DNA of 64,000 bases from CAG-170 sp022779365 (GTDB lineage Bacteria > Bacillota > Clostridia > Oscillospirales > Oscillospiraceae): contig JALFSI010000037.1 of assembly GCA_022779365.1 (NCBI GenBank), positions 1-64,000 of the forward strand. Direction: 5' to 3'. The notes under the pieces were generated by a model. The model was not told the origin of the DNA and ran no database searches. It saw only the letters and a program-made list of their open reading frames with translations. The number at the start of each line of letters is the position of its first letter. Position 1 is the first letter of the stretch. Positions 7,163 through 13,685 of this stretch are shown in pieces. A program made the translations under genes and the position numbers.

Positions 7163-7600
7163 TTATAATCCTAAATACTGTTTGAAAGCGGGCAGATACT
7201 TCCGTGAGATGCACTCCTTGCAGCCGTTTTTCAAAACAAGAAGCATCAGTCCTCCCAATGTTGACTCAACATAGTCAAGGTAGTGCAGGTTTGCAAGCGT
7301 CCCTTTGGAGATTCTCATAAATCCTTTTCCAAGGATTTCTTCAAACTCGTACAGCCGCTTGCCGCCGTCATGCCGCTTCGTCTTGGTATATACGACCGTC
7401 TTTTCGTTTTCCACCCGTACCATGTAGATTTCATCGGGGCGAAGCACGATGATGCGCTCGTTTTCCATCACAGAGACCACACCAGAGTTTTTTGTTTCGA
7501 GCAGTGCCGCTGTGCGGCGGATTTCCGGGGTTATCTCACTCGCATAGATCACGGCATACGGCTCTTTGGCTTCGGGCAGCACCTTTATTTCGACTTTCAT
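7163..7600 (-). CDS. LytTR-domain DNA-binding regulator (cargo)
   Basis: 145 aa. An N-terminal segment of about 45 residues precedes a LytTR DNA-binding domain: RIIVLRPDEIYMVRVENEK, then GFMRISKGTLANL and ISRKYLPAFKQYLG. It lacks a response-regulator receiver, like other stand-alone LytTR/DUF3021 pairs. The start is ATG 7600 with a GAGGTGAT site; a GTG three codons upstream overlaps that site. A TATAAT -10 lies at 7636-7641 on the minus strand. Likely role: autoregulated control of the pair; other targets unknown. Confidence 0.85.
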   Translation of the reverse strand: MKVEIKVLPEAKEPYAVIYASEITPEIRRTAALLETKNSGVVSVMENERIIVLRPDEIYMVRVENEKTVVYTKTKRHDGGKRLYEFEEILGKGFMRISKGTLANLHYLDYVESTLGGLMLLVLKNGCKECISRKYLPAFKQYLGL

Positions 7601-7761
7601 GAGTATCACCTCGTTTCTCTTGCCCTTGCAAGCATATTATAACGGAAGTGTTCGGCTTTGTCTTGACTTCATCGGTAAGTGGTCAATTTGGGCGGGTAAG
7701 ATGCAATTTACAGCGGGCAAGTTTCAATGTGTTTATATTATACCAGCCGAGTAAGAAGCGT

Positions 7762-8079
7762 TCAATCTGTTGTGTAGCCCGCAGCTGCAACTTTTCTATG
7801 AACGCCGCACTTTTTCGCCGCCTCGCTTGCCGCCTTGCGGCGTTCCTCGCTGTATGGGGCGGTCAGACGGAAAGAGAAACGCCCCTTGCGGATTTCAAAT
7901 TCCATGCAGCCCGTGTCCGGATCTGCGTCGGTCTGGCGGCACTCGCCGGGGTGAGCTGCGGCATAGGCGGTCAGCCTGTTCTTGAGGTCGGTGTTGTGGG
8001 TGCGGATATAGATCAGCGGCTCTTTCTCGTCAAACCAAATATCGGTGGTCTTTTCCTGCTTCGTAAGCCCTGTTCTCAT
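7762..8079 (-). CDS. Conserved element protein of unknown function (105 aa)
   Basis: It begins MRTGLTKQEKTTDIWFDEK, followed by PLIYIRTHNTDLKNRLTAYA and a C-terminal motif RFSFRLTAPYSEERRKAASEAA. A strong AAAGGAG site precedes the start. I do not recognise a named family. Its last third is the apparent source of the repeats at 5441-5582 and 6543-6684, so it is the only intact member of a recurrent sequence in this element. It lies between the cargo modules and the relaxase gene. Confidence 0.65.
   Translation of the reverse strand: MRTGLTKQEKTTDIWFDEKEPLIYIRTHNTDLKNRLTAYAAAHPGECRQTDADPDTGCMEFEIRKGRFSFRLTAPYSEERRKAASEAAKKCGVHRKVAAAGYTTD
7793..7866 (-). repeat. Cargo-boundary repeat, copy 3, inside an intact gene
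   Basis: About 75 bp matching copies 1 and 2 (shared GCGTTCCTCGCTGTATGGGG), here part of the 3' coding sequence of the 7762-8079 gene. Confidence 0.7.
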
Positions 8080-8173
8080 AAACTCTCCTTTCTGCGCCCC
8101 TGTTACGCAATATGGGCATTTTTCGGGTATTTTTCCCGGCTCTTGACTTGGGGAAAACGGCGATTTTCAAACA

Positions 8174-8213
8174 GGAGCGCGCCGGACGATGTCTGCCCTG
8201 TCTGACGCGCTCC
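8174..8213. terminator. Weak hairpin downstream of the relaxase gene
   Basis: GGAGCGCG and CGCGCTCC pair across a 24-nt loop 40 nt downstream of the relaxase stop (minus strand). There is no strong T-tract. It may end the HTH/RepA/relaxase transcript. Confidence 0.3.
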
Positions 8214-8252
8214 CATTCGATAAAATGCGTTTTTTCCGGCTCTACACAGGAA

Positions 8253-9515
8253 TCAGCGAGTTTCGTCCCTCGTGACCGCTTTTTCTCTGTGCGGATGGAA
8301 GAATCGCCACAGATTATTGCGCTGAATCACATCCTCATAGCTGCGGACTTTCCCGCGCAGCTCCGTATTTTCACGCTCCAATTCTGCTGCACGGAGCTTG
8401 CCGCGAACAGACTTATAATCGGAAATCTCCTGCTTCAAACCGTCAATCTCAGCCTTGAGTTTTGCAATCAGTTTGTTTGCCGCATCCAACGCCTTTTGCA
8501 GTTTGGATTCCTTTTTCTCTGCTGTAACGTACTTCTTTGCCAGAGTGGAAAGTCGGTCAAAGTCCTCACGCTCCACGGCAACTTTGGGTGAGAAGGGAAT
8601 GGACGTTGCCACGATTTTTTCGATAGACCGCACATCGACCCGCTGATTCTGGATTTTTTCAATTTTGCTCCCAAGCGTTGCTGCCTGTTTTTCCTGTTGA
8701 CGGTTCTGCTCTGTGAATTCTGCCAGCCGCGCCTGTTCCTGCTGCACCTTGAACTGCGTCACCGTCAGATGTTCCTCGGAGCTACCGCGTTCGCCGCGCT
8801 CCACATCGTCATACCCTGCCTTTCGCATGGCGGCGAAGAAATCATCTTGCAGAACGGAATAGGATTTTCGGAGCACGGTTTTTCCGTTTGTGTTCAGCAG
8901 TGGTTTCCCATGCTCATCCAGCGCGGGCTTGGAAGCCCACTTCTTGCTCATGCTGACCTGCTGGATTATCTCCTTGACTGTCCCAACCAGCGATTTATCC
9001 TTGCAGCGTTTCGACCACAGGATTTGCTTTTCCACGACGGGAATGTAGACCACATGAAGGTGATAGTGGTACACGTCCTGCCCCAGCGCGTCGGACATGG
9101 CGCGGTTGCGCTCGTCGGCGTGCATAACCGCCGAAAGGATATACTGCTCGCCGCCGACGATTTCTATTGCGGATTTGTAAGCATCGGTGTAAAATTGTTT
9201 TGCGAAGTCATAGCCGCCGTGATTATGAAAATAGGCGGTGTTTACGTCAAAGACCAGCTCGCCGTAGAGAAAGGCGTCCTCTTTCAGTCCGCGGGTGGAG
9301 ATGATCCCGTCCTTTTTCAACTGCTCAAACATCTCCGCATATCCGGCGGCCGGTTTCTTGAAATGAACATTGAGGTGCGTTCTCTCCGGGACAATATCCT
9401 GATTGACATAGGATTCCTTTTCCCGTTCGTTGTGCTGCTGCGCGTTGCCGATTCTGGCAGCGGTCAGTCTCATATTTCTTGCGTTGGTACGATGGATACC
9501 GTCGCATCTTGCCAT
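8253..9515 (-). CDS. mob: MobV-family relaxase (Mob/Pre plasmid recombination type)
   Basis: 420 aa. The N-terminal relaxase domain shows the RTN region (MARCDGIHRTNARN), a mid-domain HNHGGYDF and the metal-binding motif HADE ... YHYHLHVVYIP, corresponding to the HxDE...PHxH motif of MobV relaxases. The C-terminal third is a long coiled coil. It would nick the candidate oriT at 9589-9598 and pilot element B through a helper's conjugation channel. The start is ATG 9515, nine bases after AGGAGGT; the ATG two codons upstream is too close. It lies in the minus-strand operon with the RepA-like ATPase. Confidence 0.9.
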   Translation of the reverse strand: MARCDGIHRTNARNMRLTAARIGNAQQHNEREKESYVNQDIVPERTHLNVHFKKPAAGYAEMFEQLKKDGIISTRGLKEDAFLYGELVFDVNTAYFHNHGGYDFAKQFYTDAYKSAIEIVGGEQYILSAVMHADERNRAMSDALGQDVYHYHLHVVYIPVVEKQILWSKRCKDKSLVGTVKEIIQQVSMSKKWASKPALDEHGKPLLNTNGKTVLRKSYSVLQDDFFAAMRKAGYDDVERGERGSSEEHLTVTQFKVQQEQARLAEFTEQNRQQEKQAATLGSKIEKIQNQRVDVRSIEKIVATSIPFSPKVAVEREDFDRLSTLAKKYVTAEKKESKLQKALDAANKLIAKLKAEIDGLKQEISDYKSVRGKLRAAELERENTELRGKVRSYEDVIQRNNLWRFFHPHREKAVTRDETR

Positions 9516-9909
9516 GGGCATTTACCTCCTGATTTCAGATTTCGCAGGACAAGGTGGCTTTCGGGGGAGCACTTCTGCGGAAGTGTAATAACCCACTATG
9601 ATACTTTCATCCTGCGGCTGCAAAGTATCGTGGGCTCTCCGAGGGGGAACGGGGAATGCGGCTTCTGCGGAAGCCTCTGCCGTGGCTTGCAAGTAGTACC
9701 CACTTTGCAAAATCCACGGCGTGACCGCCAGCCTTTCAGCAATCGAATTTGCTTCAACGCTGCCGCCCACAGGCGGAGAGAATTTTGAAAATCCTCTCCG
9801 CCATCCATCTCAAAATCTGCGGGTTTTTCGATGGGGACGGGGATGCGAGGGGCTGTGTCAGCCAATGCTTTACCTTGTCTGCCAGCAACAGGAGCGTGGC
9901 ACGCTCCTG
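9516..9909 (-). other. Non-coding oriT region upstream of the relaxase gene
   Basis: A candidate nick site lies at 9589-9598. An inverted repeat GATACTTT / AAAGTATC sits at about 9601-9630, with small hairpins at ACTTCTGCGGAAGT (about 9571-9584) and GCTTCTGCGGAAGC (about 9661-9674). Open frames crossing it look like by-products of these repeats, so no gene is called. Confidence 0.6.
9589..9598 (-). other. oriT: Candidate oriT nick site for the MobV relaxase
   Basis: The minus strand reads TAGTGGG/TTA, close to the MobV-family nick context as recalled from pMV158 (TAGTGTG/TTA). An AAAGTATC direct/inverted motif is adjacent. It lies 74 nt upstream of the relaxase start, the usual position. Confidence 0.6.
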
Positions 9910-9910
9910 T
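9888..9910 (-). terminator. Hairpin at the end of the 84-aa gene
   Basis: A 10-bp perfect stem ACAGGAGCGT / ACGCTCCTGT with a 3-nt loop touches the stop of the minus-strand gene 9910-10164. No clear T-run follows, so it may instead attenuate or protect the transcript. Confidence 0.4.
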
Positions 9911-10164
9911 CACAGCTCCCAAGGAGGAGTAGTCCATCGGTAGCTCTGCGGCACTCCACGCCGGTCAAGATACTCCTGCCGCGCCTGCTCCCGTTCTTCT
10001 TCGTTGGGAGCGGTTTTGTACCGGGAATAGAGCTGCCGGTTCAGTATGGCGTCGAGCTTTTGCTCCAAGCCCTGCCGGATTTCTTCTTCAAGATCATCCT
10101 CGCCCCGCAGATGGTACATGGCGAGGTCGATGAACAGATCATAGGGGATTTGTACGCTTTTCAT
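9910..10164 (-). CDS. Conserved 84-aa mobile-element protein
   Basis: Starts MKSVQIPYDLFIDLAMYHL, then a charged helical stretch (DDLEEEIRQGLEQKLDAIL) and EEREQARQEYLDRRGVP. The start is ATG 10164 behind AGGATAGG. Homologues are common beside RepA-like ATPases in clostridial mobile elements (from recall), but no function is established. It follows the ATPase gene by about 100 nt, across an iteron-like repeat cluster. Confidence 0.6.
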   Translation of the reverse strand: MKSVQIPYDLFIDLAMYHLRGEDDLEEEIRQGLEQKLDAILNRQLYSRYKTAPNEEEREQARQEYLDRRGVPQSYRWTTPPWEL

Positions 10165-10183
10165 TTTCCTATCCTTTCCTATC

Positions 10184-10259
10184 CGCGACGGTCGCAACGA
10201 TTGCGACGGTTGCTTTGATGGCATCATTTCCACCGTCGCGACCGTCGCAGCCGTCGCGC
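10184..10259. repeat. Iteron-like cluster of GCGACGGT/ACCGTCGC
   Basis: Two GCGACGGT copies (10185-10192, 10203-10210) face three (A)CCGTCGC copies (10232-10239, 10241-10248, 10251-10257, period about 9 bp) across a 21-nt spacer. It lies just downstream of the RepA-like gene. A replication origin for the excised element or a regulatory hairpin is possible. Confidence 0.5.
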
Positions 10260-10264
10260 TGTCC

Positions 10265-11437
10265 TCAGTCGATTACTTCGTACTCAACATTGCCGATTAC
10301 CATATAGGTGAGCTTCACCTGCCGTCCGGAGTGTTTTGCTCTGTTCTCATACCTCACATGGTACTCGTCCAGCAGCCTGCCGGATTTAACGTTCAGGTAT
10401 TTGGTGAGGGCATTTGCCGCCATGCCTGTATTCACCGCTTCCGCAAGCTCGGTCGGACTGCCTGTCCATTCTCTGCTTTCGGAGGAAACAAGCTGGGAAA
10501 CCGTATCCAATACCGGGTCGGGCGGCTCCTGATACGGCTCGTTCTCTGTCCGTTCAAGGCTCCATATCTGCGTGTCGGCATCTTTTTTCAGATATAGAAT
10601 CTGATCCTGTTGATCTCGCCCCACGGCATCGACCGTGGCCTCCAATGCTGTCCGTTTCTTCTTCTGCATCAGGAGTGCTCCGTCTGCACAACCGAGAAGT
10701 CCTGTTGTGCCGGAGATCGTTTCAAAGCTGTCCCCGGCTGGCTGTTTTCTTGTGTGATGGACGGTAACGATGCAAATGCTGTGCCTGTCTGCAAAACGCT
10801 TGAGTTTGCCGATGATCTCATAGTCGCTGGCGTAGCTGTAAGCCTCACCTCCGGTTTCCCGAATCTTCTGCATGGTGTCAATGATAACCAGCTTCGTGTC
10901 GGGGTGTTCCTTTATGAAATTCTCAAGCTGCTCGTCAAGACCGTTTCCGATTTTGCTTGCTGCCGTTGCAAAATGCAGGCTGGCGGTATCCGCCACGCCG
11001 TACATCATAAACATTCGACTCTGGATTCTCTGGAAATCATCCTCCAGTGCAAGGTACAGAACCGTACCCTGATGGACTTCATAGCCCCACAGCCTTTGCC
11101 CTGTGCTGACATGGTAGGCAAGCTGCGCTACCAGAAACGATTTTCCGATTTTGGGCGCACCTGCGAGGATATATGCCCCGGAGTAGAGCAGACCGTCTAT
11201 GACGGGCGGCCTGCTCTTGTATGCGGTCTGATACAGCTCTGCCATGGAAACGGTATGAAGATAATGCGGGTCGTTCATGCGCCGGATTCTCTCACGCATT
11301 TCCTCAATATTTTCCTCCGAAGGATTGCTTTCGCAGGTTTCATGTGGTATCCTCTGTTTAGTTGAATTGTGAGGCGGCTGCCCTCCATCTGCGCCAACAG
11401 ATGGAATGAGGGCGGTCGTTTTCTCATTTTCCGTCAT
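10265..11437 (-). CDS. RepA-like AAA ATPase/helicase (AAA_25 type)
   Basis: 390 aa. It has a RecA-fold ATPase core with Walker A GAPKIGKS (about residue 95) and Walker B KLVIIDT, followed by TVHHTRK (a sensor-like segment), and a C-terminal region of about 90 aa resembling a winged helix. This fits hexameric RepA-type helicases found on mobilizable elements, suggesting a role in replicating or maintaining the excised circle. The start is ATG 11437, seven bases after GGAGGTGAG; it overlaps the upstream HTH gene by 14 nt. It is transcribed with that gene from the 11731-11759 promoter. Confidence 0.8.
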   Translation of the reverse strand: MTENEKTTALIPSVGADGGQPPHNSTKQRIPHETCESNPSEENIEEMRERIRRMNDPHYLHTVSMAELYQTAYKSRPPVIDGLLYSGAYILAGAPKIGKSFLVAQLAYHVSTGQRLWGYEVHQGTVLYLALEDDFQRIQSRMFMMYGVADTASLHFATAASKIGNGLDEQLENFIKEHPDTKLVIIDTMQKIRETGGEAYSYASDYEIIGKLKRFADRHSICIVTVHHTRKQPAGDSFETISGTTGLLGCADGALLMQKKKRTALEATVDAVGRDQQDQILYLKKDADTQIWSLERTENEPYQEPPDPVLDTVSQLVSSESREWTGSPTELAEAVNTGMAANALTKYLNVKSGRLLDEYHVRYENRAKHSGRQVKLTYMVIGNVEYEVID

Positions 11438-11630
11438 TGCGCTCACCTCCGGGAATCTGGAAGCCGTAGAACTTCTGCTTGAAATACTGGGCGGGGCATT
11501 TTCCGGCTACGGTCAGATAGCCCTGGGATTTCAGCTCTCTGTTCATTTCCCGGACAATCTGATATGCCTTGCTACGGCTGATGCCCATGATCTCCGCCAC
11601 CTCTGACGCTGTGATAAACTGTGCTCTCAT
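11424..11630 (-). CDS. Small HTH DNA-binding protein (excisionase/regulator-like)
   Basis: 68 aa. The helix-turn-helix FITASEVAEIMGISRSKAYQ spans the N-terminal half and a basic C-terminus follows. It resembles the small MerR/excisionase-like HTH proteins that precede RepA-like ATPases in clostridial elements. It is the first gene of the operon HTH - ATPase - 84-aa protein - relaxase. It might act as excisionase for the element B integrase, or as replication or transfer regulator; sequence does not decide. Confidence 0.7.
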   Translation of the reverse strand: MRAQFITASEVAEIMGISRSKAYQIVREMNRELKSQGYLTVAGKCPAQYFKQKFYGFQIPGGERNDGK

Positions 11631-11719
11631 AGTACCTCCTGTTTCAATGTGATTTTTCTCAGTCTGCGTATCTTTTGTTCACGCTCCTTTTCCCAGTCTC
11701 TCCGAAATACGCACCCTGA

Positions 11720-11813
11720 GTACATATTTTATTATACGCACACAAGATGCATCTGTCAAGCCTTTAGAAAATAAAAATATGTACTTGCAATTCGCTTTAT
11801 TCTGTGGTATGAT
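11720..11813. promoter_or_regulatory. Divergent promoter/operator switch of element B
   Basis: Minus-strand promoter: TTGACA (11754-11759), 17-bp spacer, TATAAT (11731-11736), feeding the HTH/ATPase/relaxase operon. Plus-strand promoter: TTGCAA (11785-11790), 17 bp, TATGAT (11808-11813), feeding the XRE gene. Inverted half-sites GTACATATTTTATT (11720-11733) and AATAAAAATATGTAC (11770-11784) touch both promoters, so the XRE protein could repress both. Confidence 0.8.
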
Positions 11814-11833
11814 ATGGACGAGGTGAATCAGAC

Positions 11834-12448
11834 ATGGACAATTTCGATTATCCCGCCATTGGGCAGAGAATCAAGCAGCTCCGAAAACGCAAAGGGCTGA
11901 ACCAGACCGAGCTGGCACAAATGCTGAAAAAATCTCTCCGCACCGTACAGAAGTACGAAACCGGAGAGATTGAAGTGTCGATTGCCGTTGTCAATCAGAT
12001 CGCAGACCTGCTGGACACGACCTCAACCTATATTCTTGGGTATGAATCCAGCACGACGCAGATCAGGACGCTTGCCGACGTGATGGACTTCCTCTTTAAG
12101 CTGGAAACGGTAGAGGGCATCGACTTCAAGATCAATGTGCAGAAGCCGCCCCGCAGCAAGCAATGGGAGTGCTCCATTTCTTTTGATGGAAAGAGCACGG
12201 CGGAGTTCAACGCGGATATGTGCCTGTTTCTTGAACAGTGGGAGGACGAGCGCAGCGAGCTTCGCGCCTATAACTCCACGCAAGCGGCATACAAGCGGTG
12301 GAAGGAGCAGACTTTGGCATATTACGCCGCGAACGCAGTCAAATGCACAGAGCCGGAGGAGCTTGACCGCGATGAGCGAATCGCAAAGCGGACGGAGTTT
12401 CTGGAAAAGGAATACGGTAAAAGCGAGAGTAACGAGTGTATAACCTGA
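11834..12448 (+). CDS. XRE-family repressor of element B
   Basis: 204 aa. The N-terminal Cro/CI HTH spans about residues 8-64 (IGQRIKQLRKRKGLNQTEL ... SLRTVQKYETGE). The C-terminal domain of about 130 aa is unrecognised. It lacks the S24 peptidase catalytic motif, so it is not a LexA/CI-type self-cleaving repressor. It is divergent from the transfer/replication operon across an operator with matched inverted half-sites, and 33 nt upstream of the integrase. It is the likely master switch of the element. Confidence 0.85.
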   Translation: MDNFDYPAIGQRIKQLRKRKGLNQTELAQMLKKSLRTVQKYETGEIEVSIAVVNQIADLLDTTSTYILGYESSTTQIRTLADVMDFLFKLETVEGIDFKINVQKPPRSKQWECSISFDGKSTAEFNADMCLFLEQWEDERSELRAYNSTQAAYKRWKEQTLAYYAANAVKCTEPEELDRDERIAKRTEFLEKEYGKSESNECIT

Positions 12449-12481
12449 TCAAAGCCTGATTCTTGAGGGAAGGAGGTAAAA

Positions 12482-13555
12482 ATGTCAGTAACAAAAGACG
12501 GCGACACCGGTCGCTGGATGTCCCAGATCCGCGTGACGGACTGGACAGGCAAGACCATCCACAAGAAGAAGCGTGGCTTTGCCACCAAGAAGGAAGCCCT
12601 GCAATGGGAACGTGACTTTATCAGCCAATCCACGGGCAGCCTCGGCATGACCTTCGGTGACTTCATCTCTCTGTATGTCAAGGATATGGAGCACCGCCTC
12701 AAGCCATCCACCGTTGCCAGCAAGAAATGGCTGATCGACCTGAAGGTAACGCCTTTCTTCAAGAAAATTCCGCTGAACGAGATCAAGCCCACTCACGTGC
12801 GCCAATGGCAGAACTCCCTGACCAGCTACCGGGATGAAAACGGCAAGCCTTACGCCCAGACCTATCTCAAGTGCATCAACAACCAGCTCACGGCGATTTT
12901 CAACTACGCAGTCAAATACTATGGGCTGAAAGAAAATCCCTGCCACAAGGCGGGGAGCATGGGCAAGAAGAAAGCCGATGAAATGCTGTTCTGGACAAAG
13001 GACGAGTTCCAGACATTTATCGAGAGCATGAAAGACCGTCCCGCCAGCTACACGGTATTCATGACCATGTACTACACGGGGATTCGGGAGGGAGAGCTGC
13101 TGGCACTCACACCGTCGGACATCGACTTCGAGAAGAAGACCCTGACGGTGAACAAGAGCTATCAGCGCCTCGGCAAAGAGGATATTATCACCACTCCGAA
13201 AACACCGAAAAGCATCCGTACTATCCCTATTCCCGACGGCCTTTGCAACTGTTTGCAGGAGTATATGTCCCATTGCTACGGGCTGCAAAAGGACGACAGG
13301 CTCTTTCCCTACACCAAGAGCTTTCTGTACCACGAAATGGAGTACGGCTGCAAGGCTTCGGGCGTGAAGCGGATACGGGTGCATGACATTCGACACAGCC
13401 ACGCCAGCCTGCTGGTGGAGATGGGCTTCTCTCCGCTGCTGATCGCGGAGCGGCTCGGACATGAAAAGGTACAGACAACGATGGACACGTACAGTCACCT
13501 GTACCCCAACAAGCAGGTGGAGGTAGCCAGACAGCTTGACGGCATTATGCCGTGA
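12482..13555 (+). CDS. int: Tyrosine recombinase/integrase of element B
   Basis: 357 aa, Tn916-type. It has an arm-binding N-terminus (GRWMSQIRVTDWTGK), a core-binding SAM-like domain (about 55-150) and a catalytic domain with R202 (TGIREGE), H301-x2-R304 (HDIRHSH), H327 (LGHEK) and Y337 (TYSHLY). It ends 117 bp before the guaA 3' end it uses as target. Arm repeats TGTAGCC lie between its stop and the core. It starts at ATG 12482 behind AAGGAGG and is probably cotranscribed with the XRE gene. Confidence 0.95.
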   Translation: MSVTKDGDTGRWMSQIRVTDWTGKTIHKKKRGFATKKEALQWERDFISQSTGSLGMTFGDFISLYVKDMEHRLKPSTVASKKWLIDLKVTPFFKKIPLNEIKPTHVRQWQNSLTSYRDENGKPYAQTYLKCINNQLTAIFNYAVKYYGLKENPCHKAGSMGKKKADEMLFWTKDEFQTFIESMKDRPASYTVFMTMYYTGIREGELLALTPSDIDFEKKTLTVNKSYQRLGKEDIITTPKTPKSIRTIPIPDGLCNCLQEYMSHCYGLQKDDRLFPYTKSFLYHEMEYGCKASGVKRIRVHDIRHSHASLLVEMGFSPLLIAERLGHEKVQTTMDTYSHLYPNKQVEVARQLDGIMP

Positions 13556-13580
13556 GCCTCTGGCTACAAAAATCGCTGCA

Positions 13581-13600
13581 AATGTAGCCAATTTGTAGCC
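13581..13600. repeat. Right arm-type sites of element B
   Basis: ATGTAGCC (13582-13589) and TTGTAGCC (13593-13600) end 73 bp before the core. An inverted copy GGCTACAAAA is at 13562-13571. They match the left repeats at 3610-3630. Confidence 0.7.
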
Positions 13601-13613
13601 GCTAAAAAAGAAA

Positions 13614-13653
13614 AATCCTGAAAAACGCTGTATTACCAACGCTTTTCAGGATT
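13614..13653. terminator. Bidirectional terminator between integrase B and guaA
   Basis: AATCCTGAAAA pairs with TTTTCAGGATT around an 18-nt loop between two convergent genes. Confidence 0.6.
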
Positions 13654-13671
13654 CATAAAAACACTAAATAT

Positions 13672-13685
13672 TTATTCCCACTCAA
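13672..13685. repeat. attachment core at the guaA 3' end
   Basis: TTATTCCCACTCAA overlaps the stop and last four codons of guaA (minus strand), so integration restores an intact gene. The 11-bp core (GAGTGGGAATA on the coding strand) is, from recall, the target reported for Tn5801-type elements. Confidence 0.8.

Larger units (their letters stand above)
3499..13685. mobile_element. 10.2-kb integrative mobilizable element B at guaA
   Basis: It is bounded by identical 14-bp copies of TTATTCCCACTCAA (3499-3512 and 13672-13685), the second being the last codons of guaA. Arm repeats TTTGTAGCC lie inside both ends. It encodes an integrase next to guaA, a XRE repressor, a HTH protein, a RepA-like ATPase, a MobV relaxase with candidate oriT, and cargo regulators. 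No type IV secretion genes are present, so it would be mobilized by a helper rather than self-transmissible. Confidence 0.85.

Noticed and set aside
7762..7985. Treating the three APYSEERR copies as an insertion sequence
   Set aside because: There is no transposase, terminal inverted repeat or target duplication, and one copy is part of an intact gene. Recombination between gene ends fits better.
9596..9937. Minus-strand ORF of 113 aa across the oriT region
   Set aside because: It spans the nick site and several hairpins, has no convincing domain, and overlaps the terminator hairpin of the 9910-10164 gene. Treated as non-coding oriT DNA.
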